Assembly: GCF_014174255.1 (NCBI RefSeq)
Contig: NZ_JABEQJ010000022.1
Coordinates: 1-64,000, forward strand
Length of the DNA stretch: 64,000 nucleotides
Source of the DNA: Gluconacetobacter sacchari
GTDB taxonomy: Bacteria > Pseudomonadota > Alphaproteobacteria > Acetobacterales > Acetobacteraceae
Reading direction: 5' to 3'
A program made the position numbers and the translations under genes. How positions within the stretch are numbered: position 1 is the first letter of the stretch; every line of letters starts with the position of its first letter. The notes below the pieces were generated by a model. That model ran no database searches, was not told the DNA's origin, and saw only the letters and a program-made list of their open reading frames with translations. Positions 32,201 to 40,103 of the stretch are shown here, one piece after another.

Positions 32201-32391
32201 AAGTCGCTGCCGTTGAGCCGGCTGTCCTGTGTGATCTCGGATACTCGCTGCGCAAGACCGGGCGCGAGCTGCGAGAGGCGTTGGAGCGGCAGACCGCGCT
32301 TCGCAAGGCCGAAGAAACCCGTGCCCGTCAGAGCGAACTGGAGCGGCAGCAGGAGCAGGAAAGGGGACGAGGGCCCGCGCCGGCAATGTAG
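29233..32391 (+). CDS. MOBF conjugative relaxase-helicase (TraA/TrwC-like)
   Basis: A 1052-residue protein. The relaxase domain (about 1-330) has an early Tyr (LIVAYLRENK) and NAYYTG, the TFSPDKSVTL segment (TFSxPKSVS in the family) and the metal-binding HIHHLLLN. The C-terminal SF1 helicase has Walker A MGVAGSGKTAM (about 520), Walker B LVIDEVSQV, RLIGDREQGQSIGAG and GYAMTIDSAQGIT. A charged coiled-coil tail ends the protein. It nicks and pilots one DNA strand through the T4SS while unwinding it. MOBF with an I-type T4SS is not the R64 arrangement, where the relaxase is NikB (MOBP). Confidence 0.93.
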   Translation: MMSFKKIAANANGKLIVAYLRENKLEPRQDIGMATDPAADTGRRLNAYYTGKDGRGAWMSDMGSRIADALGVDLSRPPGDKTLERLVTARRADTGTEWEATKGRKREISAYDLTFSPDKSVTLAAEFAGTAAEQGVIWIAIHSAAEAAMRLVASEVGQARRTVNGEMFVEQGEVAWIAFRHYTARPTLDIQDGYGGVTARVEVPVPGDPQAHIHHLLLNIVATESGHLGSLDSQRITDTTAHLYGAYFQAILAQRLRELGIAVHVDERGRAIRISAIPEHARDAFSKRHHDTEARAKSFAKAQGREWAGMSADEKYRVLYETNLRYRQAKYDGGNEREIWREMAAAIGWSHDTVLTEAPAALRPRSDRLEEAYTIAAKMIAEEFKTAAVIDHDVLRLHAAHGLIAAGIEDAADITRVVDMVEARGLQIEGEQSVLHIRERHGRVRVTNSRQLRVEREVEALLTEAVAAQGGALSVESIRAAIGRSNLDFQSNAIHGQAQLNMIHHFGRAKQIAFLMGVAGSGKTAMLSVLSDAWHQDGRKVFGAAMAWQQAENMKGAGLDGAFAMTKLLNDLDRGRLALDSKSVLVIDEVSQVAPEQMLRLLQHQKQMGFALRLIGDREQGQSIGAGDAVELLLRHLPPEVTPEILTTVRQRDARDRAIAGMFRSNGRDVTISEDEQRQRDVARVSEALAMKRTDGTVRLVGGDLDQVVTEIAEFYLRRREVLAAGGAKRGITISVPTNEDAALISLAIRNRLKARGELTGPERVIAAVDQRGQTFDLPIVQGDRVRLFDRIYVPTPNGYGRTTFGSNGDFVTVLGWDEKTLRLRNRDGVEATISLDALRDPTGKTDRTRLGFGYAMTIDSAQGITSDEHINAMPRGTGSMTGFRAYVAESRHILRCWTMISEAALREAEEHSRPLGDPTPVTLADLWERAIKDLARHEYKALGIDLLASRKELERILTLAAKLAERRERMFGQKRDPSEEYRNRAATKEVAAVEPAVLCDLGYSLRKTGRELREALERQTALRKAEETRARQSELERQQEQERGRGPAPAM

Positions 32392-32410
32392 GATCGCTCG
32401 ATCCGTGCGC

Positions 32411-34780
32411 TCATGCTTCAGCGGACGCCTCAAACTCATAGTCTGGGGCGTTGGTCGGCTCTCTCGAGGGGACGGGGTCCCGACCTGACACTCTCAGATA
32501 CGCTTCCACCAGGACCTGGAAGGGGGCGACAGGCCCTTCCTTCGCCGGCGTCGGCACAGCGCTGCCGGCGGAGTCATCGTCGGCAACCGCGTGATCCTCC
32601 GTCGCGGGAGGCGCAGCGGCCTCGGTCGGTGCCGCAGCGGCGGGAGAGGCCGCGGCTGGCGGCTCCTGGTTCGCCTTTTCAGGCGGGGACGACACCTCCG
32701 GTCTGCCCGCCGGCACGCCAAGCACCTGCGCCAGGTAATCGTGAACGACGCCGGCCTCGTCGATCGGGGAGAGGTCTTGGCTGATGGCGCGGGCATAGGC
32801 ATCGCAAAGCAGCCCGATCTGGCCGGCCGGTTTAGTGCGGTCTTCGGGGGTGAGGGCCACTGCGCCCTTCAGGATCGCATTTCGGGCGGTCTGTGTTGAC
32901 ATGGCGGCCGCTTTGTCTCCTGTGCCGGGTCCGCAATTCGGGGCGCGTGTGAGCTTCTCAGGCACGCGCAGATAGCCCCCACTGTCGAGTTTCAGATCCA
33001 GCATCTGTGCGAAGACACGGCGCCCGAAGAACGTGATGATTGCCTGTCCTCGCTTCTGGCTGACGATGTCGCGCCAGGTGAATGCCGGCATCTCCCGGAC
33101 ATCGGCCTGGCCGGGGTCGAAATACTGTCCCGACAGATCACCCAACTGCCATCGTGCATTAACCGACACCTGGACCTTCGGGATGCCGCTCTCGATCCAT
33201 TCTTTCGTGCTGGTCGCGTCTTCGAGCGAGTGAATGATCTTCAGGCGCGGATTGGACAGGAGCGCGTTGGCCCGGTCCTTGCCCATCTGGGCGTAGAGTG
33301 AGCTGATTTCCTGAAACGCCAGCACAAGCATGAAATTGATCTCGCGGGCGAGTGCGGCGATGGCATCCGCCCCCTGGGAGGCGTATTGCGGAAGTTCGTC
33401 TAAGGCGACGCCGAAGACTGTGTGCGCGGCCGAGATCCGGTTATCCACGATGCGCTTGCGTTCACCTTCAAGCTGGCCGCCGATGGCGGGAGCCATGCCG
33501 TAGCGGATCGCGTTCGTCACGAAGCGGCCGAGACGCGCGTTCACCTTCTGGTCGTTCTCAAGGCTCGGCAGCACGACGTGAAGGACGCGACGATTGAACA
33601 TGATGTCGCGGATGTTGATATCGCCGTCGTCGACGTCAAAGATGTGGCCGAACGTGTTGCTGAGCTGCGTGTACGTCGCGCCGAAGCCGCCGACGACGTA
33701 CGAGTGCTGTTCCCTGACCTTGGACTGGGCGTCAAGGCCCTTGGTTCTGCTGTAGCCCCCGGTTTCGGCCATGTAGGCGCGGATCGCGGTACTCAGCCTC
33801 TCAGGGAAGACCCGAATTCGCCTGCCATCGGGCAACGTTTCGGGCGCTAGCGTGACCATACGCCATTCACGGCGCCCGTTGTCCCAGTAGTTGACTCTCG
33901 GATACGGAATCTCCGCGCCGTCCTCTGGCGTGAGCAGGATCAGGCTTTCGAATTCGGAGGTCAGTTTGCGCAGGGTCGGCAGGTTGATCGGTAGGCCGTA
34001 GACGTCGCGCATCCAGACGACGACGTCGCTCATGACCGTAATGAGATCCGTGGCCCGCGCGGTGAAGAATTTCTGCGATTCCGCCCCTGAGCCGGTATCT
34101 TCCGGAATGAACAGCGTCATCAGAAGATTGCGTATGGCGTCGGCGTTCTCGTGGGCGAAGGGGTTCCAGGTATGGGATTCCCGTGATCCGCTGGCCACGA
34201 CCATGTTGAGGATACGGAGATCGCCTTCGCGGCCATAGAGGCGCATCAACGTGGCTGTGTCGGCCCACGTGGCATTCGTGCCCTTGCCGTCAACCATGAT
34301 GAAGCCCGATCCGTGGGCGACCAGGTTGGCGAAGATTACGTAGAGCGAGTTTGTCTTGCCGCTGTTGCTGCTGCCCGGAAGTTCGATGTGGGTCTTGGCG
34401 TCTTCGGTCGCGATCCATCCCTGTTGGCGGGTGATCCGGTCATGAAAGAGCAGCATGTCGCCCTTGGCGGGGCCGGGCCGCTTCGAATTGTGCAGCGGGA
34501 ACACGGGATCCCTGCGTCGCGAAAATGCCGGCATGCGCATCGGCAGAACCGGACGGCGCGCGAGGACGAAGCCTGTGAAGATTCCTCCGGCGACGAACGT
34601 CAGATCCGCGAGTGCGGGAACGACATAGCCGGCGATCGCCAGGCTTGCGGGAACGACGGCGGATGCAGGCTGCCCCAAGAACTCCCAGAGCTTGGCAGTA
34701 GGGCGCCGTGTGTCGCGGTAGTAGCCGGTGTCGGCAACGAGGTGGCGGTCAAGAGGACCCTGTATATTGAGCTCCTTCAT
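32411..34780 (-). CDS. dotL: Type IV coupling protein (DotL/IcmO, TrbC of IncI)
   Basis: A 789-residue protein with membrane segments near residues 40-80 (VVPASLAIAGYVVPALADLT and following). Walker A is ELPGSSNSGKTNSL (about 130), then FIMVDGKGTNATWADTATLM, and the Walker B region VFGVALDELPQYASQGADAI near 460. The C-terminal 130 residues are Pro/Ala/Glu-rich and probably bind adaptors, as in DotL. It brings the relaxase-DNA complex to the channel. Last gene of the minus-strand cluster, convergent with the relaxase gene 19 nt away. Confidence 0.92.
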   Translation of the reverse strand: MKELNIQGPLDRHLVADTGYYRDTRRPTAKLWEFLGQPASAVVPASLAIAGYVVPALADLTFVAGGIFTGFVLARRPVLPMRMPAFSRRRDPVFPLHNSKRPGPAKGDMLLFHDRITRQQGWIATEDAKTHIELPGSSNSGKTNSLYVIFANLVAHGSGFIMVDGKGTNATWADTATLMRLYGREGDLRILNMVVASGSRESHTWNPFAHENADAIRNLLMTLFIPEDTGSGAESQKFFTARATDLITVMSDVVVWMRDVYGLPINLPTLRKLTSEFESLILLTPEDGAEIPYPRVNYWDNGRREWRMVTLAPETLPDGRRIRVFPERLSTAIRAYMAETGGYSRTKGLDAQSKVREQHSYVVGGFGATYTQLSNTFGHIFDVDDGDINIRDIMFNRRVLHVVLPSLENDQKVNARLGRFVTNAIRYGMAPAIGGQLEGERKRIVDNRISAAHTVFGVALDELPQYASQGADAIAALAREINFMLVLAFQEISSLYAQMGKDRANALLSNPRLKIIHSLEDATSTKEWIESGIPKVQVSVNARWQLGDLSGQYFDPGQADVREMPAFTWRDIVSQKRGQAIITFFGRRVFAQMLDLKLDSGGYLRVPEKLTRAPNCGPGTGDKAAAMSTQTARNAILKGAVALTPEDRTKPAGQIGLLCDAYARAISQDLSPIDEAGVVHDYLAQVLGVPAGRPEVSSPPEKANQEPPAAASPAAAAPTEAAAPPATEDHAVADDDSAGSAVPTPAKEGPVAPFQVLVEAYLRVSGRDPVPSREPTNAPDYEFEASAEA

Positions 34781-35241
34781 GGCATGCCGAAGTCGGGCAC
34801 CGACGCTCGCGCGGGCTGGGTCGGGGCAGGCGGACGACGTGTGGTGCCCTCGAGAACCCCTCCGTCGCCCCTGGCAGAAAGGGCATGGGCCGACCCGCCG
34901 ATGCCCGGCGGGAAGGGCAATGTCCGGTCTTTCGGTCCGTCACGATGAAACAGGAAGGTGGAAAGCAGCACACCAAGACTGACGCCAGCGCCGGTGAGAA
35001 CAAGCCAGCGCGCGCGTCGGGCGCGGATTGTCCGGGCCGTCCCTGACGTAACCTCAGGATGTGCCGGCGAGTTCTCGACGAGATCGCGACTTCCGGCACG
35101 CGATTGTGGGCCCACTGTTACGATGATCGGCTGCGAGAACGGGGAGTCCGACGCATGTCGAAACTCGAGTTCGATCGTGCCTTCCGGACGGATAGTGGAC
35201 TTGAGGTCTTGGACCGGACCCGAGATCGTCATGTTCATCAT
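34777..35241 (-). CDS. Single-pass membrane protein of the transfer cluster
   Basis: A 154-residue protein with a cytoplasmic-type N-terminal part (EGTIELEFRHASDSPFSQPI), a membrane segment at about 80-98 (WLVLTGAGVSLGVLLSTFLF) after a basic RRARR, and a Pro/Gly-rich outer part. It overlaps DotL (ATGA) and the transglycosylase gene. No named homologue; context makes it a T4SS component candidate. Confidence 0.6.
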   Translation of the reverse strand: MMNMTISGPVQDLKSTIRPEGTIELEFRHASDSPFSQPIIVTVGPQSRAGSRDLVENSPAHPEVTSGTARTIRARRARWLVLTGAGVSLGVLLSTFLFHRDGPKDRTLPFPPGIGGSAHALSARGDGGVLEGTTRRPPAPTQPARASVPDFGMP

Positions 35242-35768
35242 GAATCCTTCTTGTGCGAGGGGCCTTCGATGGCCGGGCGGTTGCGATTACGCTCCATCTG
35301 TTGGAACGCTCTGGCCAGACGGCCGAGATAAAGCTGCTTCTCGGGGCCGGAGTGGGAGTGGTACCGCGCGACGCCATCCCAGAAATCACTGGTTTCCTGG
35401 ATTGCCCGCTCCAGGATCCATGCGCCAGCCTCGAAATTCGCGCAGACGCTGTCGCGCAGGGCGAGGTAGGCCGATTGCCGTGTCGTGCTCCAGTGGGTCA
35501 TGAGGGCGGGCAGCCAGTAATCGTTGACCTGCATGGGACCGATATCGAACGAGCCATTGCTGTTCTGGCTGACGGCGCCGGGTCGGCCGGCTTCGACAAC
35601 GAGGATCGCGTACAGGAGATTGGGCGGAACACGATGCACCGAAGCTGCCGCGTAGAGGCAACGCCGGATTTCTTCGGGGGACGTCGCGCCCGCATGTCTG
35701 GGGGCTGTCGATGCGGTCGCTGCAATCATCAGCAGCATCGCACGCCAGGCGAAGAACCTAGCCTTCAT
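35238..35768 (-). CDS. Lytic transglycosylase (VirB1-like), copy 1
   Basis: A 176-residue protein with a signal peptide (MKARFFAWRAMLLMIAATAS). The SLT domain starts CLYAAASVHRVPPNLLYAIL, with catalytic Glu in VVEAGRPG, then FDIGPMQVNDYWLP, a second Cys in VCANFEAGAWILER and WDGVARYHSHSG. It cuts peptidoglycan so the transfer apparatus can pass. A second, internally duplicated transglycosylase is at 40104. Confidence 0.88.
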   Translation of the reverse strand: MKARFFAWRAMLLMIAATASTAPRHAGATSPEEIRRCLYAAASVHRVPPNLLYAILVVEAGRPGAVSQNSNGSFDIGPMQVNDYWLPALMTHWSTTRQSAYLALRDSVCANFEAGAWILERAIQETSDFWDGVARYHSHSGPEKQLYLGRLARAFQQMERNRNRPAIEGPSHKKDS

Positions 35769-36123
35769 GGGGCACGAGCCCCGCGAGCTGAAGGATGTCG
35801 ACCCGGCGATGACAGTCCATCGCTGCGGCAAGAGCGCGATCGAGCACGAGCGAGAATACGCCGACCGATGGAACGGCAGCTTCCTCGAGACGGTATCCAG
35901 TGATCGATCGCGGCGAAGGCGAGAATGCCAGGTCGAGACCGATATTCCCTTCGCGACGCTCGATACGGTCGGCCGCGATCAGAAACAGCGGAGTGAGATC
36001 CGGATTTTCCGGATCCAGTTCATGGAACGTGCCGTCGATTTCATGATAGCCGAAACCGTCTGCGTTTCGTCCGATCCATTCGGAGATATCCTTTCGGATG
36101 ACGTCGAGCGCAATCGCGATCAT
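35758..36123 (-). CDS. Small transfer-cluster protein (TraL/IcmS position)
   Basis: A 121-residue acidic soluble protein (MIAIALDVIRKDISEWIGRN; DPENPDLTPLFLIAADRIER). It follows the IcmT-like gene with a 4-nt overlap, the place of traL in R64 and icmS in Legionella. Size and acidity fit an IcmS-type adaptor, but sequence similarity is weak, so this is positional inference only. Confidence 0.55.
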   Translation of the reverse strand: MIAIALDVIRKDISEWIGRNADGFGYHEIDGTFHELDPENPDLTPLFLIAADRIERREGNIGLDLAFSPSPRSITGYRLEEAAVPSVGVFSLVLDRALAAAMDCHRRVDILQLAGLVPHEG

Positions 36124-36389
36124 CGGACGTAATGCCTTCTACGGTAGGATGGAATGTGCGTTCTGACCGGGCCGACGACCCACACCCGGAGGATGCGGCC
36201 GAAGACGACCGGCGTGATGTTGAAGAATGCGAGCCCGGAGAAGACGAGCACAAGGACCCCGGATATGATCGTGAGCCATTTGTCCCACGTGATGATGGGG
36301 ATCAGGAGAAAGATCAGTGCGCGAGCATCGACAATGAAGAATGTCAGTGGCTCGGCCGTGTATCGCCAATATGCGCGCATGTCAGTCAT
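36120..36389 (-). CDS. icmT: IcmT/TraK-like membrane protein
   Basis: An 89-residue protein starting MTDMRAYWRYTAEPLTFFIV. WRYTAEP-FF-DARA and the following two hydrophobic stretches (ALIFLLIPIITWDKWLTIIS; GVLVLVFSGLAFFNI) match IcmT/TraK, a small inner-membrane T4BSS protein. The start at 36389 overlaps the DotB end by 8 nt. R64 has the same order traI-traJ-traK. Confidence 0.85.
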   Translation of the reverse strand: MTDMRAYWRYTAEPLTFFIVDARALIFLLIPIITWDKWLTIISGVLVLVFSGLAFFNITPVVFGRILRVWVVGPVRTHIPSYRRRHYVR

Positions 36390-37524
36390 CCTCCCTTGAA
36401 GCCCGGTCGGCGACCGCATCGGTGATCAGCCCGGCTTTCAGGGCACGGGCGATCGAAACGTCATATGTCTGTCCCCGGTCGGCGATGGCGTCCTTGAACA
36501 GGCCGCTCCAGCGGCGTACCGGATTATCGAAGAGGCTGTCGCGCAGCCTACGATCGACACGGACGAATTCACGAATGGCGATGCGTTTCCCGTCGCGTGA
36601 CTCGACCAGTCGCTGATTGACGATGACCCGCGAGTGTTCGGCGACGTTATTCGCCATGTCCTCGCGCTGGTCCGGTGGGCAAAGGCTGTTGATGCGCCCG
36701 ATGGTGCTGCGGATCGAGTTGGTATGCAGGGATGCGAGCATACGGTGATTCATGATGCCGGCCTGGATCGCCGCCATCATGGTGCCTGCGTCGCGGACCT
36801 CCTGGACGATGATGTGCGTCGCTTCCTTCCGCGCCGACGTTTCGATGAAATCCTTGAAGGTTTCGAGGTTCGTCGGAATGTCGATCTGGCAGATGGTGCT
36901 GCGCTTACGTGCGATGAGGTCATAAAGGATCTCAATCGGGGCGGAGCCTTCGAGGATATTGAAATCGAGAGCAGGGTTCTCGAGCCAGGACCGCACGAAG
37001 CCGCCCAGAAGCGTACTCTTGCCATGGCCGGTTCCCCCGGTGATCCAGTAGAGGCCGGGTCCGCCGTCCATGGCTTCATCCAGCAGCGGTTCGACGCCCT
37101 GTTCCTCCTTGGTGCGGGGTACGTCGACCAGGGGCCGGATCACGACGGAGATGCCTGGCTTGACGCCGACCTGACAGGCATGTGCGTTGATACGATAGGA
37201 ATACCGTCGCCCGCGATGGCCGTCGGGCAGGATCGCCGTACTGAAATCCATCGCGCGCTTACGCTTGACGCCCGATGACGCACCGTTGCCTTCATAGAGG
37301 CTGTCCAGGATCGCCTCGACCTCTTCGGTGCGGAGCCGGTCCCGGGTCACGTCGTGATTGACATTGTATCGCCGGATCATGACGGGTGAGTCGCTGCGCA
37401 GTTCGACGCGGGACGCGTCGATTGATGAGGTCCAGGCGAGAAGGCGCCTCAGGGCCTCCACTGGATACTGCCCGGCGTCGTCGGGAAACGTGAGGGCTCT
37501 TGCGTTGATGTCAGAGAGGACCAT
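36382..37524 (-). CDS. dotB: DotB/TraJ secretion ATPase
   Basis: A 380-residue VirB11/PilT-class ATPase beginning MVLSDINARALTFPDDAGQY. Walker A is WITGGTGHGKSTLL (about 155), the Asp box lies near FNILEGSAPIEIL, HIIVQEVRDAGTMMAAIQAG is the Walker B region and MLASLHTNSIRSTIGRI the His box. It is a cytoplasmic hexamer that energises the T4BSS. Its length fits DotB (377). Distinct from PilQ at 44585. Confidence 0.93.
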   Translation of the reverse strand: MVLSDINARALTFPDDAGQYPVEALRRLLAWTSSIDASRVELRSDSPVMIRRYNVNHDVTRDRLRTEEVEAILDSLYEGNGASSGVKRKRAMDFSTAILPDGHRGRRYSYRINAHACQVGVKPGISVVIRPLVDVPRTKEEQGVEPLLDEAMDGGPGLYWITGGTGHGKSTLLGGFVRSWLENPALDFNILEGSAPIEILYDLIARKRSTICQIDIPTNLETFKDFIETSARKEATHIIVQEVRDAGTMMAAIQAGIMNHRMLASLHTNSIRSTIGRINSLCPPDQREDMANNVAEHSRVIVNQRLVESRDGKRIAIREFVRVDRRLRDSLFDNPVRRWSGLFKDAIADRGQTYDVSIARALKAGLITDAVADRASREDD

Positions 37525-38677
37525 CGGTGTTCTCCCTGGCTTCGCGGCTGTACAGGTTCTGCAGCGCTTCTCGTGTTCTGGCCTGCATCGGTCTCGCGAT
37601 CGCAGCACCGGCGATGCATTCCGCTTCCCAATGTTCCAGGGCCCCAAGGGCTTCGACGTCACTGGTGCCGGCACCTCCCCAGATCGGTCCCTTGTCCGGC
37701 GGAAACGAGACCCCTTGCAGCACCATCCATAGCGACCGGTCATAGAACTGGACGGCGGAGAAGAGCCCAGGATTCAGCAGGCTTCCCTCCCTGCGGGCGG
37801 TCTGGAGCAAGGTGAGGAGCACGCCAGTCGTATAGTGGTGTCGGGGGACAAGCGCCTTGATCTCAGGCCACTTCGACGAGGCATCCTTGGCCATCGCTGC
37901 CATCTTTCGGCTGAAGGCGCGTGAAGGCGTGAATGGCTTTCTGGGGCCGTGGAGGCGGTCAGCCTGCGGGTGGGGTACCGATAGCGACAGGGTTTCAAGC
38001 AGCTTACGTGCTTCGCTGGTCTTGAGACGATGATGAAGTATGAAGGCCATCGCGAGGCACTGAACCACGGGAGAGGCGTCTTCCAGCGTCGTCCAAGGTG
38101 TCCCGCACTGGCGCGTCAGCGCGGCAGAGGCGTCGCTGGGGGAAAACGCTCCATCCCTCACGCAAAAGCGGGCGGTCCATTCCCTGGGCTTCAGAGGGGG
38201 ATCGAGCGGCCGGACGCGCTCGCCCGGGTTCAGCGTGCGTGGCGGCAGGCGATAGCCAACCCAGGCGGCGCCGATAGGATGGACCTGTGCGACCAGGCGT
38301 TGAAGAACCGTCATGTCGACGCGCCCGCCGAACCGGACGCTGGCCGCACGAAGCGCGCACGCGAACGCGCAGGCGAGCAGTAATGTCGATGTCGCGGGCC
38401 GGTAGAACATTCCCGTCTGTGTGAGCATCCGCCACATGCCATGGGCGGTCACCGTGTCAGGGTGCATGCGGCGCAGCGCATCGTGATAGGGGTCGGCCTT
38501 CGGAAAGAGGGTGGCCATCCCCCGGAACTCGAGCAGCTTCAGGTCGACCACCACCCTGGATATTTCGGCATGATAAAAGGTCCATGCCTCATACGACAGG
38601 CCGCCGACGAGCGCGAAGGCGGCCATGACGGCGGTGGCAAAGCGACCGGGATCGCTGGCGCTGCGGTTCCCGGTCAC
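37511..38677 (-). CDS. dotM: DotM/IcmP-like coupling-complex protein (TrbA)
   Basis: A 388-residue protein. GTG 38677 overlaps the DotC stop (GTGA), which fixes the start. An N-terminal membrane segment (FATAVMAAFALVGGLSYEAW) and a second near residue 90 precede a cytoplasmic domain with HPIGAAWVGYRLPPRT and, near the end, HHYTTGVLLTLLQTARREGS and FYDRSLWMVLQGVS, typical of DotM/TrbA. It works with DotL in substrate recruitment. In R64 trbA lies elsewhere; here it sits between dotC and dotB. Confidence 0.85.
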   Translation of the reverse strand: MTGNRSASDPGRFATAVMAAFALVGGLSYEAWTFYHAEISRVVVDLKLLEFRGMATLFPKADPYHDALRRMHPDTVTAHGMWRMLTQTGMFYRPATSTLLLACAFACALRAASVRFGGRVDMTVLQRLVAQVHPIGAAWVGYRLPPRTLNPGERVRPLDPPLKPREWTARFCVRDGAFSPSDASAALTRQCGTPWTTLEDASPVVQCLAMAFILHHRLKTSEARKLLETLSLSVPHPQADRLHGPRKPFTPSRAFSRKMAAMAKDASSKWPEIKALVPRHHYTTGVLLTLLQTARREGSLLNPGLFSAVQFYDRSLWMVLQGVSFPPDKGPIWGGAGTSDVEALGALEHWEAECIAGAAIARPMQARTREALQNLYSREARENTDGPL

Positions 38678-39585
38678 GGCGCGGACCCGGCAACGAGCCC
38701 CGGGGAGGAACGGACCCGCAGATCGTCGCGGTTTTCGATCCGAATGTTCTCGTCGCCTGAGACGGGCTTTCTGGTGACCTGGAATACGCCCGGCGTGGCC
38801 TTGCCCTCGGCGACGAGGATCCGCCACCGTGCCATCCCCATGATGTCGCGCTTCAGGCGCGCGAGATCGTTGCGGAACTGGTCGACAGCCTGCCCGGTGC
38901 CCGCCGCCCAGCCTTCAGCTGCGGCCTGCCGCCAAACTTCGACCTCTTTGGGGGTGCGTGGCAGTAGGTTTTCCGGCGTCGGGCGGGGGCTTTGCACCGC
39001 GGGTGTCAGCCAGCTCTGCCAGATGGGGGGGCGGGCGACGAGTTGCGCCTTCTGCAGACGGCGATAGACATGGTCGGCCTCCGATGCCGATTGGCCGGAT
39101 GGATCGATGGCCTTGTCCATTTCCGCCTCCGAGATGACGGGAGGCAGGAGGAGCAGGCCTGTTCCGTCCTGCGGCAGCACAAGCGAGCGGAAGTCGCAGA
39201 TTTCGTCGAGCAGCCTGGCATTGCGGTCGAGCATCACCTTGATGGCGAGAGATTCCGCCGCGAGGCCCGAGGTCGCACCAGCGGCCCAGGCGGCCTGCTT
39301 TACGGCAGACAGCCGCCCCGGATCGTCGTCGTGCGCGGGGCTGTATCCAGGTCGGGCATTCATCACGGATTCCAGGGATGGAAGGCTCGGGATATCCTGG
39401 GCCTGGGGCGCCTCGCGGCTACCGCTGATCGGATTGTCGATCGGCGACGCCGCCTCGGCCGAAGCCTGATTCGAGGCAGGCCATGGGGGCGCGACATCGG
39501 CCGACGGCAGTGGTTGATGCGAGACGCCGCATCCCGTAACCGAGACCACCACGGCGAACAGCACGGCCCTGTTTCCGAGTTTCAT
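38674..39585 (-). CDS. dotC: DotC/TraI outer-membrane lipoprotein
   Basis: A 303-residue lipoprotein: signal peptide MKLGNRAVLFAVVVSVTGCG with a Cys lipobox. The body has VKQAAWAAGATSGLAAESLA, RNARLLDEICDFRSLVLP and GWAAGTGQAVDQFRNDLARL, the DotC pattern. With DotD it anchors DotH in the outer-membrane core complex. The start at 39585 overlaps the DotD stop by 4 nt. Confidence 0.88.
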   Translation of the reverse strand: MKLGNRAVLFAVVVSVTGCGVSHQPLPSADVAPPWPASNQASAEAASPIDNPISGSREAPQAQDIPSLPSLESVMNARPGYSPAHDDDPGRLSAVKQAAWAAGATSGLAAESLAIKVMLDRNARLLDEICDFRSLVLPQDGTGLLLLPPVISEAEMDKAIDPSGQSASEADHVYRRLQKAQLVARPPIWQSWLTPAVQSPRPTPENLLPRTPKEVEVWRQAAAEGWAAGTGQAVDQFRNDLARLKRDIMGMARWRILVAEGKATPGVFQVTRKPVSGDENIRIENRDDLRVRSSPGLVAGSAP

Positions 39586-40025
39586 CGGAGGATCCTCCTG
39601 CGCCATGCCACACGCAGCTCGTGCTGCGCGATGTCGGTTTGCAGCAGTGCATAGTCGGCGCCGGCAGCCGCTACCTCGTCGATCAGGTCGTGAAGCGTCA
39701 CGTGATTGAGGTCGACGGCGATCTCAGGTGCGAGGCCCGGTGCCGGGGGAATGACTGGCGTGTAGCCGGCCGCGCCGGCGAGAAGTGCAACGGCGTCGGC
39801 ATATGTGCCGCGCCAGTGCCAGGACATCGGCCGCTCCAGTTCCGGCGGCAGGGCGGCGTCCGGACGTGCAAGCGGAAAGCGCGGATGTCCGGTGCGTTCG
39901 AGCCGTAGGGCGATATGGTGGGCTTGCTGCTGCAAAGGTGGCGCGGGCCAAACGGGGGCGCTGTCACAGCCGTGAAGGGCGGCGACGCAGACGTAGAGCA
40001 AAATGCGGGCACGGGATCGCTTCAT
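39582..40025 (-). CDS. dotD: DotD/TraH outer-membrane lipoprotein
   Basis: A 147-residue lipoprotein with signal MKRSRARILLYVCVAALHGC. The C-terminal N0/secretin-like domain (MSWHWRGTYADAVALLAGAA, then VDLNHVTLHDLIDEVAAAG) matches DotD, whose fold resembles secretin N-domains. First gene of the DotD-DotL sub-operon, 21 nt after motif copy 4. Confidence 0.85.
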   Translation of the reverse strand: MKRSRARILLYVCVAALHGCDSAPVWPAPPLQQQAHHIALRLERTGHPRFPLARPDAALPPELERPMSWHWRGTYADAVALLAGAAGYTPVIPPAPGLAPEIAVDLNHVTLHDLIDEVAAAGADYALLQTDIAQHELRVAWRRRILR

Positions 40026-40046
40026 GTGAGCAGTGGAGCATGAAGT

Positions 40047-40056
40047 GGTGAGAGTT
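40047..40056 (-). promoter_or_regulatory. AACTCTCACC motif, copy 4
   Basis: Exact 10-mer on the minus strand, 21 nt before dotD, in the gap between the transglycosylase and dotD. Confidence 0.7.
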
Positions 40057-40103
40057 GCGGACGGTGGCCGCGAAAATTTGCTTGGCGTGGAGTCGACGGG
40101 AGC

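Noticed and set aside
32391-32404. GGATCG-CT-CGATCC between relaxase and dotL as a bidirectional terminator
   Set aside because: The 6-bp stem with a 2-nt loop and no T-run is too weak to call.
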